Shown here: one piece after another, positions 12,325 to 23,134 of the stretch
How positions within the stretch are numbered: position 1 is the first letter of the stretch
Layout of the letters: every line of letters begins with the position of its first letter
NCBI RefSeq assembly: GCF_029227915.1
Contig: NC_079885.1
Location: 15,511,001 to 15,575,000 of the forward strand
Direction: 5' to 3'
DNA from: Hydractinia symbiolongicarpus
Taxonomy: Eukaryota > Cnidaria > Hydrozoa > Anthoathecata > Hydractiniidae
DNA: 64,000 nucleotides
Made by a program: the position numbers and the translations under genes
Notes under the pieces: model-generated
What the model was told of the DNA's origin: nothing
The model's database searches: none
The model's input: the letters and a program-made list of their open reading frames with translations, nothing else

Positions 12325-12774
12325 ATTGACTTTTTCACGTTACATTATTTATCATTACGACTGTGACGTATCTTTTTTACGAAATAGCCGCTGAGTAAAT
12401 CAAGAAAGAGACATGATTAGCAGTTGCTTTCCCTTCAAAACGGCTACGATCTGGCAGCAATAAATGCGCCAAGTCGCAAATGAATGGATTACGAGCGTCA
12501 GACAAAGAAAATGGCGATGTAGTTAATTTGCTAATTAACTTTGTCATATGAAAATTAAGTCTGAAAGTACCCTAGATTGCCTTCGTTGAAACTTTTTACC
12601 GGAAATCTTAATGCGCATGGGTGTCGTAATTAATCGATAGCGCTTGAAATGAGCTTTCAAATGCACATAAACACTACCTATTTCGGATAATCCAGTCAAG
12701 AAATATGACCTTTAAAGTTTAAACCATTTTCGATGTAATGTGCTAAAAAATCGTAGATATCTGCCCGTTTGTTT

Positions 12775-12893
12775 GTCTACGACCATACCACGATGAACAC
12801 ACCTGTTCTCGTCCGATCACGTAAGTTAAGCATCGTTGGGTCGGGATAGTACTTGGATGGGGGACCGCCTGGGAACTCCCGGTGTCGTAGGCT
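12775..12893 (+). rRNA. 5S rRNA, unit 23 (G48T, C63T, C67T)
   Basis: G48T breaks C29-G48 in helix III; C67T gives U67-G108, a wobble in helix V; C63T is at the bulge. The TATA-like region reads gctaaaaaatc. Counterpart: unit 83. Confidence 0.94.
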
Positions 12894-13343
12894 ATTGACT
12901 TTTTCACGTTACATTATTTATCATTACGACTGGGACGTATCTTTTTTACGCAATAGCCGCTGAGTAAATCAAGAAAGAGACATGATTAGAAGTTGCTTTC
13001 CCTTCAAAACGGCTACAATCTTGCTGCAATAAATGCGCCACGTCGCAAATAAATGGATTACGAGCGTCAGATAAAGAAAATGGCGATGTAGTTACTTTGC
13101 TAATTAACTTTGTCATATGAAAATTAAGTCTGAAAGTACCCTAGATTGCCTTCGTTGGAACTTTTTACCGGAAATCTTAAAGCGCATTATTGTCGTAATT
13201 AATGGATAGCGCTTGAAACGAGCTTTCAAATGCACATAAACACAACCTATTTCGGATAATCCAGTCAAGAAATATGACCTTTAAAATTTAAACCATTTTT
13301 GATGTAATGTGCTAATAAATCGTAGATATCTGCCCGTTTGTTT

Positions 13344-13462
13344 GTCTACGACCATACCACGATGAACACACCTGTTCTCGTCCGATCATGGAAGTTAAGC
13401 ATCGTTGGGCCGGGATAGTACTTGGATGGGGGACCGCCTGGGAACTCCCGGTGTCGTAGGCT
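13344..13462 (+). rRNA. 5S rRNA, unit 24 (C46T, C63T)
   Basis: C46T leaves a G31-U46 wobble in helix III. Counterpart: unit 84. The downstream spacer has ttctcattagg and gagtaaatc after gccgcc. Confidence 0.95.
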
Positions 13463-13912
13463 ATTGACTTTTTCACGTTACATTATTTCTCATTAGGACT
13501 GGGACGTATCTTTTTTACGCAATAGCCGCCGAGTAAATCAAGAAAGAGACATGATTAGAAGTTGCTTTCCCTTCAAAACGACTACCATCGTGCTGCAATA
13601 AATGCGCCACGTCGCAAATGAATGGATTACGAGCGTCAGACAAAGAAAATAGCGATGTACTTACTTTGCTAACTAATTTTGTCATATGAAAATTAAGTCT
13701 GAAAGTACCCTAGATTTCCTTCGTTGAAACTTTTTACCGGAAATCTTAAAGCGCATTATTGTCGTAATTAATGAATAGCGCTTGAAATGAGCTTTCAAAT
13801 GCACATAAACACGACCTATTTCGGATAATCCAGTCAAGAAATATGACCTTTAAAGTTTAAACCATATTCGATGTAATGTGCTAATAAATCGTAGATATCT
13901 GCCCGTTTGTTT

Positions 13913-14031
13913 GTCTACGACCATACCACGATGAACACACCTGTTCTCGTCAGATCACGGAAGTTAAGCATCGTTGGGCCGGGATAGTACTTGGATGGGG
14001 GACCGCCTGGGAACTCCCGGTGTCGTAGGCT
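13913..14031 (+). rRNA. 5S rRNA, unit 25 (C40A, C63T)
   Basis: C40A is in loop C; C63T is at the bulge. The upstream flank has accatattcg. The same type is expanded in units 30-32 and has a counterpart in unit 85. Confidence 0.95.
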
Positions 14032-14450
14032 ATTGACTTTTTCACGTTACATTATTTATCATTACGACTGGGACGTATCTTTTTTACGCAATAGCCGCTG
14101 AGTAAATCAAGAAAGAGACATGATTAGAAGTTGCTTTCCCTTCAAAACGGCTACGATCTGGCAGCAATAAATGCGCCAAGTCGCAAATGAATGGATTACG
14201 AGCGTCAGAAAAAGAAAATGGCGATGTAGTAACTTTGCTAATTAACTTTGTCATATGAAAATTAAGTCGGAAAGCACCCTAGATTTCCTTCGTTGGAACT
14301 TTTTACCGGAAATCATAAAGCGCATTATTGTTGTCAAGAATCGATAGCGCTTAAAAAGAGCTGTCAAACGCACATAAACACGACCTATTTCGAATGATCC
14401 AGTCAAGAAATGTGACCTTTAAAGTTTGAACCATTTTCGATGTAATGTGC

Positions 14451-14458
14451 TAATAAAT
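14451..14458 (+). promoter_or_regulatory. TATA-like element at -31 to -24 (unit 26)
   Basis: taataaat lies 31 to 24 bp before the gene, the spacing of upstream TATA-like elements that help place TFIIIB on 5S genes of several invertebrates and fungi. It is kept in almost every unit. Exceptions are tgctaaaaaatc in units 23 and 83 and gctaattaatc in unit 78; units 100 and 102 change flanking bases. Its role is inferred from position and composition only. Confidence 0.55.
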
Positions 14459-14481
14459 CGTAGATATCTGCCCGTTTGTTT

Positions 14482-14600
14482 GTCTACGACCATACCACGA
14501 TGAACACACCTGTTCTCGTCCGATCACGGAAGTTAAGCATCGTCGGGCCGGGATAGTACTTGGATGGGGGACCGCCTGGGAACTCCCGGTGTCGTAGGCT
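14482..14600 (+). rRNA. 5S rRNA, unit 26 (consensus reference copy)
   Basis: 5S rRNA of the large ribosomal subunit, made by RNA polymerase III and bound by TFIIIA and ribosomal protein L5. This copy equals the array consensus (119 nt). Seen directly: positions 1-9 pair with 110-118 (helix I, all paired, one G-U); 16-21 with 57-62 and 14-15 with 64-65 (helix II, C63 bulged); 28-32 with 45-51 (helix III, AA bulge at 49-50); 67-72 with 103-108 (helix V); and 85-86 with 91-92, closing a GGGA loop at 87-90 of GNRA type (helix IV). The internal promoter is intact. The start is set by helix I and by animal 5S genes, which begin G-U-C-U-A-C; the end is set by the stem and by the T run beginning 6 nt later. 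The exact 3' end may vary by 1-2 nt. Confidence 0.97.
14531..14578 (+). promoter_or_regulatory. Internal control region of 5S gene (unit 26)
   Basis: By analogy with the Xenopus gene, the A box covers about +50 to +64 (14531-14545, includes gttaagcatcgtcgg), the intermediate element +67 to +72 (14548-14553, ccggga) and the C box +80 to +97 (14561-14578, from the last t of tactt to cctg). TFIIIA binds here and recruits TFIIIC and TFIIIB. The same elements recur at the same offset in every complete unit. C57A, G61C and T62C fall in the A box, G69A and single-G deletions in the intermediate element, and T80G, G82A, G86T and C91A in the C box. Confidence 0.85.
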
Positions 14601-14606
14601 ATTGAC

Positions 14607-14611
14607 TTTTT
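14607..14611 (+). terminator. RNA polymerase III T5 terminator (unit 26)
   Basis: A run of five T on the coding strand starts 7 nt after the mature 3' end (+126 to +130) in the context gactttttcacg. Four or more T is sufficient for Pol III termination. The run was intact in every complete unit I read, including units whose preceding bases vary (37, 88, 100). Confidence 0.9.
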
Positions 14612-14648
14612 CACGTTACATTATTTATCATTACGACTGTGACGTATC

Positions 14649-14654
14649 TTTTTT
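14649..14654 (+). terminator. Second T6 run, possible fail-safe terminator (unit 26)
   Basis: A run of six T at +168 to +173 (gtatcttttttacg) lies 38 bp beyond the first T run and was present in all the spacers I read. Read-through transcripts would stop here. Backup T runs are known downstream of other Pol III genes; that this one is used is inference. Confidence 0.5.
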
Positions 14655-15050
14655 ACGAAATAGCCGCTGAGTAAATCAAGAAAGAGACATGATTAGAAGT
14701 TGCTTTCCCTTCAAAACGGCTACGATCTGGCAGCAATAAATGCGCCAAGTCGCAAATGAATGGATTACAAGCGTCACACAAAGAAAATGGCGATGTAGTT
14801 ACTTTGCTAATTAACTTTGTCATAATAAAATTAAGTCGGAAAGCACCCTAGATTTCCTTCGTTGGAACTTTTTACCGGAAATCATAAAGCGCATTATTGT
14901 TGTCAAGAATCGATAGCGCTTAAAAAGAGCTGTCAAACGCACATAAACACGACCTATTTCGAATGATCCAGTCAAGAAATATGACCTTTTAAGTTTGAAC
15001 CATTTTCGATGTAATGTGCTAATAAATCGTAGATATCTGCCCGTTTGTTT

Positions 15051-15169
15051 GTCTACGACCATACCACGATGAACACACCTGTTCTCGTCCGATCACGGAA
15101 GTTAAGCATCGTCGGGCCGGGATAGTACTTGGATGGGGGACCGCCTGGGAACTCCCGGTGTCGTAGGCT
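15051..15169 (+). rRNA. 5S rRNA, unit 27 (consensus)
   Basis: Matches unit 26 at every position. The upstream spacer is the first with tcataata in place of tcatatga. Counterpart: unit 87. Confidence 0.97.
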
Positions 15170-15619
15170 ATTGACTTTTTCACGTTACATTATTTATCAT
15201 TACGACTGTGACGTATCTTTTTTACGAAATAGCCGCTGAGTAAATCAAGAAAGAGACATGATTAGAAGTTGCTTTCCCTTCAAAACGGCTACGATCTGGC
15301 AGCAATAAATGCGCCAAGTCGCAAATGAATGGATTACAAGCGTCAGACAAAGAAAATGGCGATGTAGTTACTTTGCTAATTAACTTTGTCATAATAAAAT
15401 TAAGTCGGAAAGCACCCTAGATTTCCTTCGTTGGAACTTTTTACCGGAAATCATAAAGCGCATTATTGTTGTCAAGAATCGATAGCGCTTAAAAAGAGCT
15501 GTCAAACGCACATAAACACGACCTATTTCGAATGATCCAGTCAAGAAATATGACCTTTAAAGTTTGAACCATTTTCGATGTAATGTGCTAATAAATCGTA
15601 GATATCTGCCCGTTTGTTT

Positions 15620-15738
15620 GTCTACGACCATACCACGATGAACACACCTGTTCTCGTCCGATCACGGAAGTTAAGCATCGTCGGGCCGGGATAGTACTTG
15701 GATGGGGGACCGCCTGGGAACTCCCGGTGTCGTAGGCT
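15620..15738 (+). rRNA. 5S rRNA, unit 28 (consensus)
   Basis: No difference from consensus; spacer of the tcataata type. Counterpart: unit 89, offset 34700 bp. Confidence 0.97.
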
Positions 15739-16188
15739 ATTGACTTTTTCACGTTACATTATTTATCATTACGACTGTGACGTATCTTTTTTACGAAATA
15801 GCCGCTGAGTAAATCAAGAAAGAGACATGATTAGAAGTTGCTTTCCCTTCAAAACGGCTACGATCTGGCAGCAATAAATGCGCCAAGTCGCAAATGAATG
15901 GATTACGAGCGTCAGACAAAGAAAATGGCGATGTAGTAACTTTGCTAATTAACTTTGTCATATGAAAATTTAGTTGGAAAGCACCCTAGATTTCCTTCGT
16001 TGGAACTTTTTACCGGAAATCATAAAGCGCATGGTTGTCGTAATTAATGGATAGCGCTTGAAATGAGCTTTCAAATGCACATAAAAACGACCTATTTCGG
16101 ATGATCCAGTCAAGAAATATGACCTTTAAAGTTTAAACCATTTTCGATGTAATGTGCTAATAAATCGTAGATATCTGCCCGTTTGTTT

Positions 16189-16307
16189 GTTTACGACCAT
16201 ACCACGATGAACACACCTGTTCTCGTCCGATCACGGAAGTTAAGCATCGTCGGGCCGGGATAGTACTTGGATGGGGGACCGCCTGGGAACTCCCGGTGTC
16301 GTAGGCT
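16189..16307 (+). rRNA. 5S rRNA, unit 29 (C3T)
   Basis: Only the helix I wobble change. The upstream spacer has gaaaatttagttgg and cataaaaacgacc. Counterpart: unit 90. Confidence 0.97.
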
Positions 16308-16757
16308 ATTGACTTTTTCACGTTACATTATTTATCATTACGACTGTGACGTATCTTTTTTACGAAATAGCCGCTGAGTAAATCAAGAAAGAGACATGAT
16401 TAGAAGTTGCTTTCCCTTCAAAACGGCTACGATCTGGCAGCAATAAATGCGCCAAGTCGCAAATGAATGGATTACGAGCGTCAGACAAAGAAAATAGCGA
16501 TGTACTTACTTTGCTAACTAATTTTGTCATATGAAAATTAAGTCCGAAAGTACCCTAGATTTCCTTCGTTGGAACTTTTTACCGGAAATCTTAAAGCGCA
16601 TTATTGTCGTAATTAATGAATAGCGCTTGAAATGAGCTTTCAAATGCACATAAACACGACCTATTTCGGATAATCCAGTCAAGAAATATGACCTTTAAAG
16701 TTTAAACCATATTCGATGTAATGTGCTAATAAATCGTAGATATCTGCCCGTTTGTTT

Positions 16758-16876
16758 GTCTACGACCATACCACGATGAACACACCTGTTCTCGTCAGAT
16801 CACGGAAGTTAAGCATCGTCGGGCCGGGATAGTACTTGGATGGGGGACCGCCTGGGAACTCCCGGTGTCGTAGGCT
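16758..16876 (+). rRNA. 5S rRNA, unit 30 (C40A)
   Basis: Single loop C change. First of three tandem copies (30-32) whose spacers share gatgtacttac, ctaactaattttg and accatattcg. Confidence 0.97.
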
Positions 16877-17326
16877 ATTGACTTTTTCACGTTACATTAT
16901 TTATCATTACGACTGTGACGTATCTTTTTTACGAAATAGCCGCTGAGTAAATCAAGAAAGAGACATGATTAGAAGTTGCTTTCCCTTCAAAACGGCTACG
17001 ATCTGGCAGCAATAAATGCGCCAAGTCGCAAATGAATGGATTACGAGCGTCAGACAAAGAAAATAGCGATGTACTTACTTTGCTAACTAATTTTGTCATA
17101 TGAAAATTAAGTCCGAAAGTACCCTAGATTTCCTTCGTTGGAACTTTTTACCGGAAATCTTAAAGCGCATTATTGTCGTAATTAATGAATAGCGCTTGAA
17201 ATGAGCTTTCAAATGCACATAAACACGACCTATTTCGGATAATCCAGTCAAGAAATATGACCTTTAAAGTTTAAACCATATTCGATGTAATGTGCTAATA
17301 AATCGTAGATATCTGCCCGTTTGTTT

Positions 17327-17445
17327 GTCTACGACCATACCACGATGAACACACCTGTTCTCGTCAGATCACGGAAGTTAAGCATCGTCGGGCCGGGATA
17401 GTACTTGGATGGGGGACCGCCTGGGAACTCCCGGTGTCGTAGGCT
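17327..17445 (+). rRNA. 5S rRNA, unit 31 (C40A)
   Basis: I read no difference from unit 30 in gene or upstream spacer; a recent 569-bp tandem duplication. Confidence 0.97.
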
Positions 17446-17895
17446 ATTGACTTTTTCACGTTACATTATTTATCATTACGACTGTGACGTATCTTTTTTA
17501 CGAAATAGCCGCTGAGTAAATCAAGAAAGAGACATGATTAGAAGTTGCTTTCCCTTCAAAACGGCTACGATCTGGCAGCAATAAATGCGCCAAGTCGCAA
17601 ATGAATGGATTACGAGCGTCAGACAAAGAAAATAGCGATGTACTTACTTTGCTAACTAATTTTGTCATATGAAAATTAAGTCCGAAAGTACCCTAGATTT
17701 CCTTCGTTGGAACTTTTTACCGGAAATCTTAAAGCGCATTATTGTCGTAATTAATGAATAGCGCTTGAAATGAGCTTTCAAATGCACATAAACACGACCT
17801 ATTTCGGATAATCCAGTCAAGAAATATGACCTTTAAAGTTTAAACCATATTCGATGTAATGTGCTAATAAATCGTAGATATCTGCCTGTTTGTTT

Positions 17896-18014
17896 GTCTA
17901 CGACCATACCACGATGAACACACCTGTTCTCGTCAGATCACGGAAGTTAAGCATCGTTGGGCCGGGATAGTACTTGGATGGGGGACCGCCTGGGAACTCC
18001 CGGTGTCGTAGGCT
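17896..18014 (+). rRNA. 5S rRNA, unit 32 (C40A, C63T)
   Basis: Third copy of the C40A run. With C63T it matches unit 25, as does its downstream spacer (gactgggacg). Flank gcctgttt. Confidence 0.96.
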
Positions 18015-18464
18015 ATTGACTTTTTCACGTTACATTATTTATCATTACGACTGGGACGTATCTTTTTTACGCAATAGCCGCTGAGTAAATCAAGAAAGAG
18101 ACATGATTAGAAGTTGCTTTCCCTTCAAAACGGCTACGATCTGGCAGCAATAAATGCGCCAAGTCGCAAATGAATGGATTACGAGCGTCAGACAAAGAAA
18201 ATGGCGATGTAGTAACTTTGCTAATTAACTTTGTCATATGAAAATTAAGTCGGAAAGCACCCTAGATTTCCTTCGTTGGAACTTTTTACCGGAAATCATA
18301 AAGCGCATTATTGTTGTCAAGAATCGATAGCGCTTAAAAAGAGCTGTCAAACGCACATAAACACGACCTATTTCGAATGATCCAGTCAAGAAATATGACC
18401 TTTAATGTTTGAACCATTTTCGATGTAATGTGCTAATAAATCGTAGATATCTGCCCGTTTGTTT

Positions 18465-18583
18465 GTCTACGACCATACCACGATGAACACACCTGTTCTC
18501 GTCCGATCACGGAAGTTAAGCATCGTCGGGCCGGGATAGTACTTGGATGGGGGACCGCCTGGGAACTCCCGGTGTCGTAGGCT
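18465..18583 (+). rRNA. 5S rRNA, unit 33 (consensus)
   Basis: Consensus gene; the spacer just upstream has ttaatgtttg instead of ttaaagtttg, also seen before unit 39. Confidence 0.97.
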
Positions 18584-19033
18584 ATTGACTTTTTCACGTT
18601 ACATTATTTATCATTACGACTGTGACGTATCTTTTTTACGAAATAGCCGCTGAGTAAATCAAGAAAGAGACATGATTAGAAGTTGCTTTCCCTTCAAAAC
18701 GGCTACGATCTGGCAGCAATAAATGCGCCAAGTCGCAAATGAATGGATTACAAGCGTCAGACAAAGAAAATGGCGATGTAGTTACTTTGCTAATTAACTT
18801 TGTCATAATAAAATTAAGTCGGAAAGCACCCTAGATTTCCTTCGTTGGAACTTTTTACCGGAAATCATAAAGCGCATTATTGTTGTCAAGAATCGATAGC
18901 GCTTAAAAAGAGCTGTCAAACGCACATAAACACGACCTATTTCGAATGATCCAGTCAAGAAATATGACCTTTAAAGTTTGAACCATTTTCGATGTAATGT
19001 GCTAATAAATCGTAGATATCTGCCCGTTTGTTT

Positions 19034-19152
19034 GTCTACGACCATACCACGATGAACACACCTGTTCTCGTCCGATCACGGAAGGTAAGCATCGTCGGGC
19101 CGGGATAGTACTTGGATGGGGGACCGCCTGGGAACTCCCGGTGTCGTAGGCT
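19034..19152 (+). rRNA. 5S rRNA, unit 34 (T52G)
   Basis: T52G, found only here, changes the start of the A box (gaaggtaagc) but breaks no pair. Confidence 0.96.
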
Positions 19153-19602
19153 ATTGACTTTTTCACGTTACATTATTTATCATTACGACTGTGACGTATC
19201 TTTTTTACGAAATAGCCGCTGAGTAAATCAAGAAAGAGACATGATTAGAAGTTGCTTTCCCTTCAAAACGGCTACGATCTGGCAGCAATAAATGCGCCAA
19301 GTCGCAAATGAATGGATTACGAGCGTCAGACAAAGAAAATGGCGATGTAGTAACTTTGCTAATTAACTTTGTCATATGAAAATTAAGTCGGAAAGCACCC
19401 TAGATTTCCTTCGTTGGAACTTTTTACCGGAAATCATAAAGCGCATGGTTGTCGTAATTAATGGATAGCGCTTGAAATGAGCTTTCAAATGCACATAAAC
19501 ACGACCTATTTCGAATGATCCAGTCAAGAAATATGACCTTTAAAGTTTGAACCATTTTCGATGTAATGTGCTAATAAATCGTAGATATCTGCCCGTTTGT
19601 TT

Positions 19603-19721
19603 GTCTACGACCATACCACGATGAACACACCTGTTCTCGTCCGATCACGGAAGTTAAGCATCGTCGGGCCGGGATAGTACTTGGATGGGGGACCGCCTGG
19701 GAACTCCCGGTGTCGTAGGCT
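19603..19721 (+). rRNA. 5S rRNA, unit 35 (consensus)
   Basis: Consensus gene behind a spacer of the catggttgtcgtaattaatgg type. Confidence 0.97.
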
Positions 19722-20171
19722 ATTGACTTTTTCACGTTACATTATTTATCATTACGACTGTGACGTATCTTTTTTACGAAATAGCCGCTGAGTAAATCAA
19801 GAAAGAGACATGATTAGAAGTTGCTTTCCCTTCAAAACGGCTACGATCTGGCAGCAATAAATGCGCCAAGTCGCAAATGAATGGATTACAAGCGTCAGAC
19901 AAAGAAAATGGCGATGTAGTTACTTTGCTAATTAACTTTGTCATAATAAAATTAAGTCAGAAAGCACCCTAGATTTCCTTCGTTGGAACTTTTTACCGGA
20001 AATCATAAAGCGCATTATTGTTGTCAAGAATCGATAGCGCTTAAAAAGAGCTGTCAAACGCACATAAACACGACCTATTTCGAATGATCCAGTCAAGAAA
20101 TATGACCTTTAAAGTTTGAACCATTTTCGATGTAATGTGCTAATAAATCGTAGATATCTGCCCGTTTGTTT

Positions 20172-20290
20172 GTCTACGACCATACCACGATGAACACACC
20201 TGTTCTCGTCCGATCACGGAAGTTAAGCATCGTCGGGCCGGGATAGTACTTGGATGGGGGACCGCCTGGGAACTCCCGGTGTCGTAGGCT
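20172..20290 (+). rRNA. 5S rRNA, unit 36 (consensus)
   Basis: Consensus gene; tcataata spacer type with a private aagtcagaaagc. Confidence 0.97.
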
Positions 20291-20740
20291 ATTGACTTTT
20301 TCACGTTACATTATTTATCATTACGACTGTGACGTATCTTTTTTACGAAATAGCCGCTGAGTAAATCAAGAAAGAGACATGATTAGAAGTTGTTTTCCCT
20401 TCAAAACGGCTACGATCTGGCAGCAATAAATGCGCCAAGTCGCAAATGAATGGATTACAAGCGTCAGACAAAGAAAATGGCGATGTAGTTACTTTGCTAA
20501 TTAACTTTGTCATAATAAAATTAAGTCGGAAAGCACCCTAGATTTCCTTCGTTGGAACTTTTTACCGGAAATCATAAAGCGCATTATTGTTGTCAAGAAT
20601 CGATAGCGCTTAAAAAGAGCTGTCAAACGCACATAAACACGACCTATTTCGAATGATCCAGTCAAGAAATATGACCTTTAAAGTTTGAACCATTTTCGAT
20701 GTAATGTGCTAATAAATCGTAGATATCTGCCCGTTTGTTT

Positions 20741-20859
20741 GTCTACGACCATACCACGATGAACACACCTGTTCTCGTCCGATCACGGAAGTTAAGCATC
20801 GTCGGGCCGGGATAGTACTTGGATGGGGGACCGCCTGGGAACTCCCGGTGTCGTAGGCT
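20741..20859 (+). rRNA. 5S rRNA, unit 37 (consensus)
   Basis: Consensus gene; one 3' flank change (ctactgac for ctattgac) before an intact T5 terminator. Confidence 0.97.
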
Positions 20860-21309
20860 ACTGACTTTTTCACGTTACATTATTTATCATTACGACTGTG
20901 ACGTATCTTTTTTACGAAATAGCCGCTGAGTAAATCAAGAAAGAGACATGATTAGAAGTTGCTTTCCCTTCAAAACGGCTACGATCTGGCAGCAATAAAT
21001 GCGCCAAGTCGCAAATGAATGGATTACGAGCGTCAGACAAAGAAAATGGCGATGTAGTAACTTTGCTAATTAACTTTGTCATATGAAAATTAAGTCGGAA
21101 AGCACCCTAGATTTCCTTCGTTGGAACTTTTTACCGGAAATCATAAAGCGCATGGTTGTCGTAATTAATGGATAGCGCTTGAAATGAGCTTTCAAATGCA
21201 CATAAACACGACCTATTTCGAATGATCCAGTCAAGAAATATGACCTTTAAAGTTTGAACCATTTTCGATGTAATGTGCTAATAAATCGTAGATATCTGCC
21301 CGTTTGTTT

Positions 21310-21428
21310 GTCTACGACCATACCACGATGAACACACCTGTTCTCGTCCGATCACGGAAGTTAAGCATCGTCGGGCCGGGATAGTACTTGGATGGGGGAC
21401 CGCCTGGGAACTCCCGGTGTCGTAGGCT
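21310..21428 (+). rRNA. 5S rRNA, unit 38 (consensus)
   Basis: Consensus gene; same spacer type as unit 35, so 35-36 and 38-39 alternate the same two spacer types. Confidence 0.97.
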
Positions 21429-21878
21429 ATTGACTTTTTCACGTTACATTATTTATCATTACGACTGTGACGTATCTTTTTTACGAAATAGCCGCTGAGT
21501 AAATCAAGAAAGAGACATGATTAGAAGTTGCTTTCCCTTCAAAACGGCTACGATCTGGCAGCAATAAATGCGCCAAGTCGCAAATGAATGGATTACAAGC
21601 GTCAGACAAAGAAAATGGCGATGTAGTTACTTTGCTAATTAACTTTGTCATAATAAAATTAAGTCGGAAAGCACCCTAGATTTCCTTCGTTGGAACTTTT
21701 TACCGGAAATCATAAAGCGCATTATTGTTGTCAAGAATCGATAGCGCTTAAAAAGAGCTGTCAAACGCACATAAACACGACCTATTTCGAATGATCCAGT
21801 CAAAAAATATGACCTTTAATGTTTGAACCATTTTCGATGTAATGTGCTAATAAATCGTAGATATCTGCCCGTTTGTTT

Positions 21879-21997
21879 GTCTACGACCATACCACGATGA
21901 ACACACCTGTTCTCGTCTGATCACGGAAGTTAAGCATCGTCGGGCCGGGATAGTACTTGGATGGGGGACCGCCTGGGAACTCCCGGTGTCGTAGGCT
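21879..21997 (+). rRNA. 5S rRNA, unit 39 (C40T)
   Basis: Loop C change C40T, a CpG transition that gives the base found in vertebrate 5S. Shared only with unit 95, its collinear counterpart, along with gtcaaaaaatatg upstream. Confidence 0.97.
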
Positions 21998-22446
21998 ATT
22001 GACTTTTTCACGTTACATTATTTATCATTACGACTGTGACGTATCTTTTTTACGAAATAGCCGCTGAGTAAATCAAGAAAGAGACATGATTAGAAGTTGC
22101 TTTCCCTTCAAAACGGCTACGATCTGGCAGCAATAAATGCGCCAAGTCGCAAATGAATGGATTACGAGCGTCAGACAAAGAAAATGGCGATGTAGTAACT
22201 TTGCTAATTAACTTTGTCATATGAAAATTAAGTCGGAAAGCACCCTAGATTTCCTTCGTTGGAACTTTTTACCGGAAATCATAAAGCGCATGGTTGTCGT
22301 AATTAATGGATAGCGCTTGAAATGAGCTTTCAAATGCACATAAAACGACCTATTTCGGATGATCCAGTCAAGAAATATGACCTTTAAAGTTTAAACCATT
22401 TTCGATGTAATGTGCTAATAAATCGTAGATATCTGCCCGTTTGTTT

Positions 22447-22565
22447 GTTTACGACCATACCACGATGAACACACCTGTTCTCGTCCGATCACGGAAGTTA
22501 AGCATCGTCGGGCCGGGATAGTACTTGGATGGGGGACCGCCTGGGAACTCCCGGTGTCGTAGGCT
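22447..22565 (+). rRNA. 5S rRNA, unit 40 (C3T)
   Basis: Helix I wobble only. The spacer before it lacks one base (cataaaacgacc). It ends the first super-array copy; counterpart unit 96. Confidence 0.97.
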
Positions 22566-23015
22566 ATTGACTTTTTCACGTTACATTATTTATCATTACG
22601 ACTGTGACGTATCTTTTTTACGTAATAGCCGCTGAGTAAATCAAGAAAGAGACATGATTAGAAGTTGCTTTCCCTTCAAAACGGCTACGATCTGGCAGCA
22701 ATAAATGCGCCAAGTCGCAAATGAATGGATTACGAGCGTCAGACAAAAAAAATGGCGATGTAGTTAATTTGCTAATTAACTTTGTCATATGAAAATTAAG
22801 TCTGAAAGTACCCTAGATTGCCTTCGTTGGAACTTTTTACCGGAAATCTTAAAGCGCATGGTTGTCGTAATTAATGGATAGCGCTTGAAATGAGCTTTCA
22901 AATGCACATAAACACGACCTATTTCGGATGATCCAGTCAAGAAATATGACCTTTAAAATTTAAACCATTTTCGATGTAATGTGCTAATAAATCGTAGATA
23001 TCTGCCCGTTTGTTT

Positions 23016-23134
23016 GTCTACGACCATACCACGATGAACACACCTGTTCTCGTCCGATCACGGAAGTTAAGCATCGTTGGGCCGGGATAGTACTTGGATG
23101 GGGGACCGCCTGGGAACTCCTGGTGTCGTAGGCT
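23016..23134 (+). rRNA. 5S rRNA, unit 41 (C63T, C106T)
   Basis: Bulge change plus G69-U106 wobble. The commonest haplotype of the central region (also 46, 52, 57, 61). Confidence 0.96.

Larger units (their letters stand above)
14601..15050. other. Representative 5S non-transcribed spacer (450 bp)
   Basis: The spacer between genes is about 450 bp throughout the array and is described once here. In order it holds the T5 and T6 runs; a tgacgta motif just before the T6 run (changed to gggacgta in one sub-family); an AT-rich middle with the 8-bp palindrome tcatatga, replaced here and in 12 other spacers by tcataata; another T5 in ggaactttttacc; the palindrome agcgct; taataaat at -31; and the palindrome agatatct at -20 to -13. 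No reading frame is kept across units and I recognise no second RNA gene such as a spliced leader, U6 or tRNA. Confidence 0.85.
11800..15288 (+). repeat. 3.49-kb segment in copy A with constant offset 34131 bp
   Basis: Units 22-27 line up without indels with 45931-49419 (units 82-87). Differences are few substitutions, such as C57T in unit 83 and C63T in unit 86. The left limit is set by gactgtgacg versus gactatgacg, the right by the spacer switch after unit 87. Confidence 0.85.
16491..18197 (+). repeat. Three-unit local amplification with C40A
   Basis: Three consecutive 569-bp units begin with aaaatagcga and share gatgtacttac, ctaactaattttg, accatattcg and C40A. Only one such unit stands at the matching place near 13.6 kb and at 47.8 kb. 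Confidence 0.85.
1..22745 (+). repeat. Super-array copy A (units 1-40)
   Basis: Collinear with 36399-54600. Shared ordered markers: G61C+G87A (1/65), C112T (11/67), C57A family (12/68), C91A (13/70), G88A (15/72), G69A (16-17/73-75), T62C (18/76), A23G+G86T (22/82), G48T+C67T (23/83), C46T (24/84), C40A (25/85), C40T (39/95), C3T (40/96). Boundaries are approximate. Confidence 0.75.

Noticed and set aside
14601-15050. Spliced leader RNA or U6 snRNA gene in the spacer
   Set aside because: Some animals (nematodes, Hydra, Oikopleura) link spliced leader genes to 5S repeats, and gaaactttttacc recalls part of a known cnidarian leader. But there is no matching donor site, Sm-type site or further similarity on either strand.
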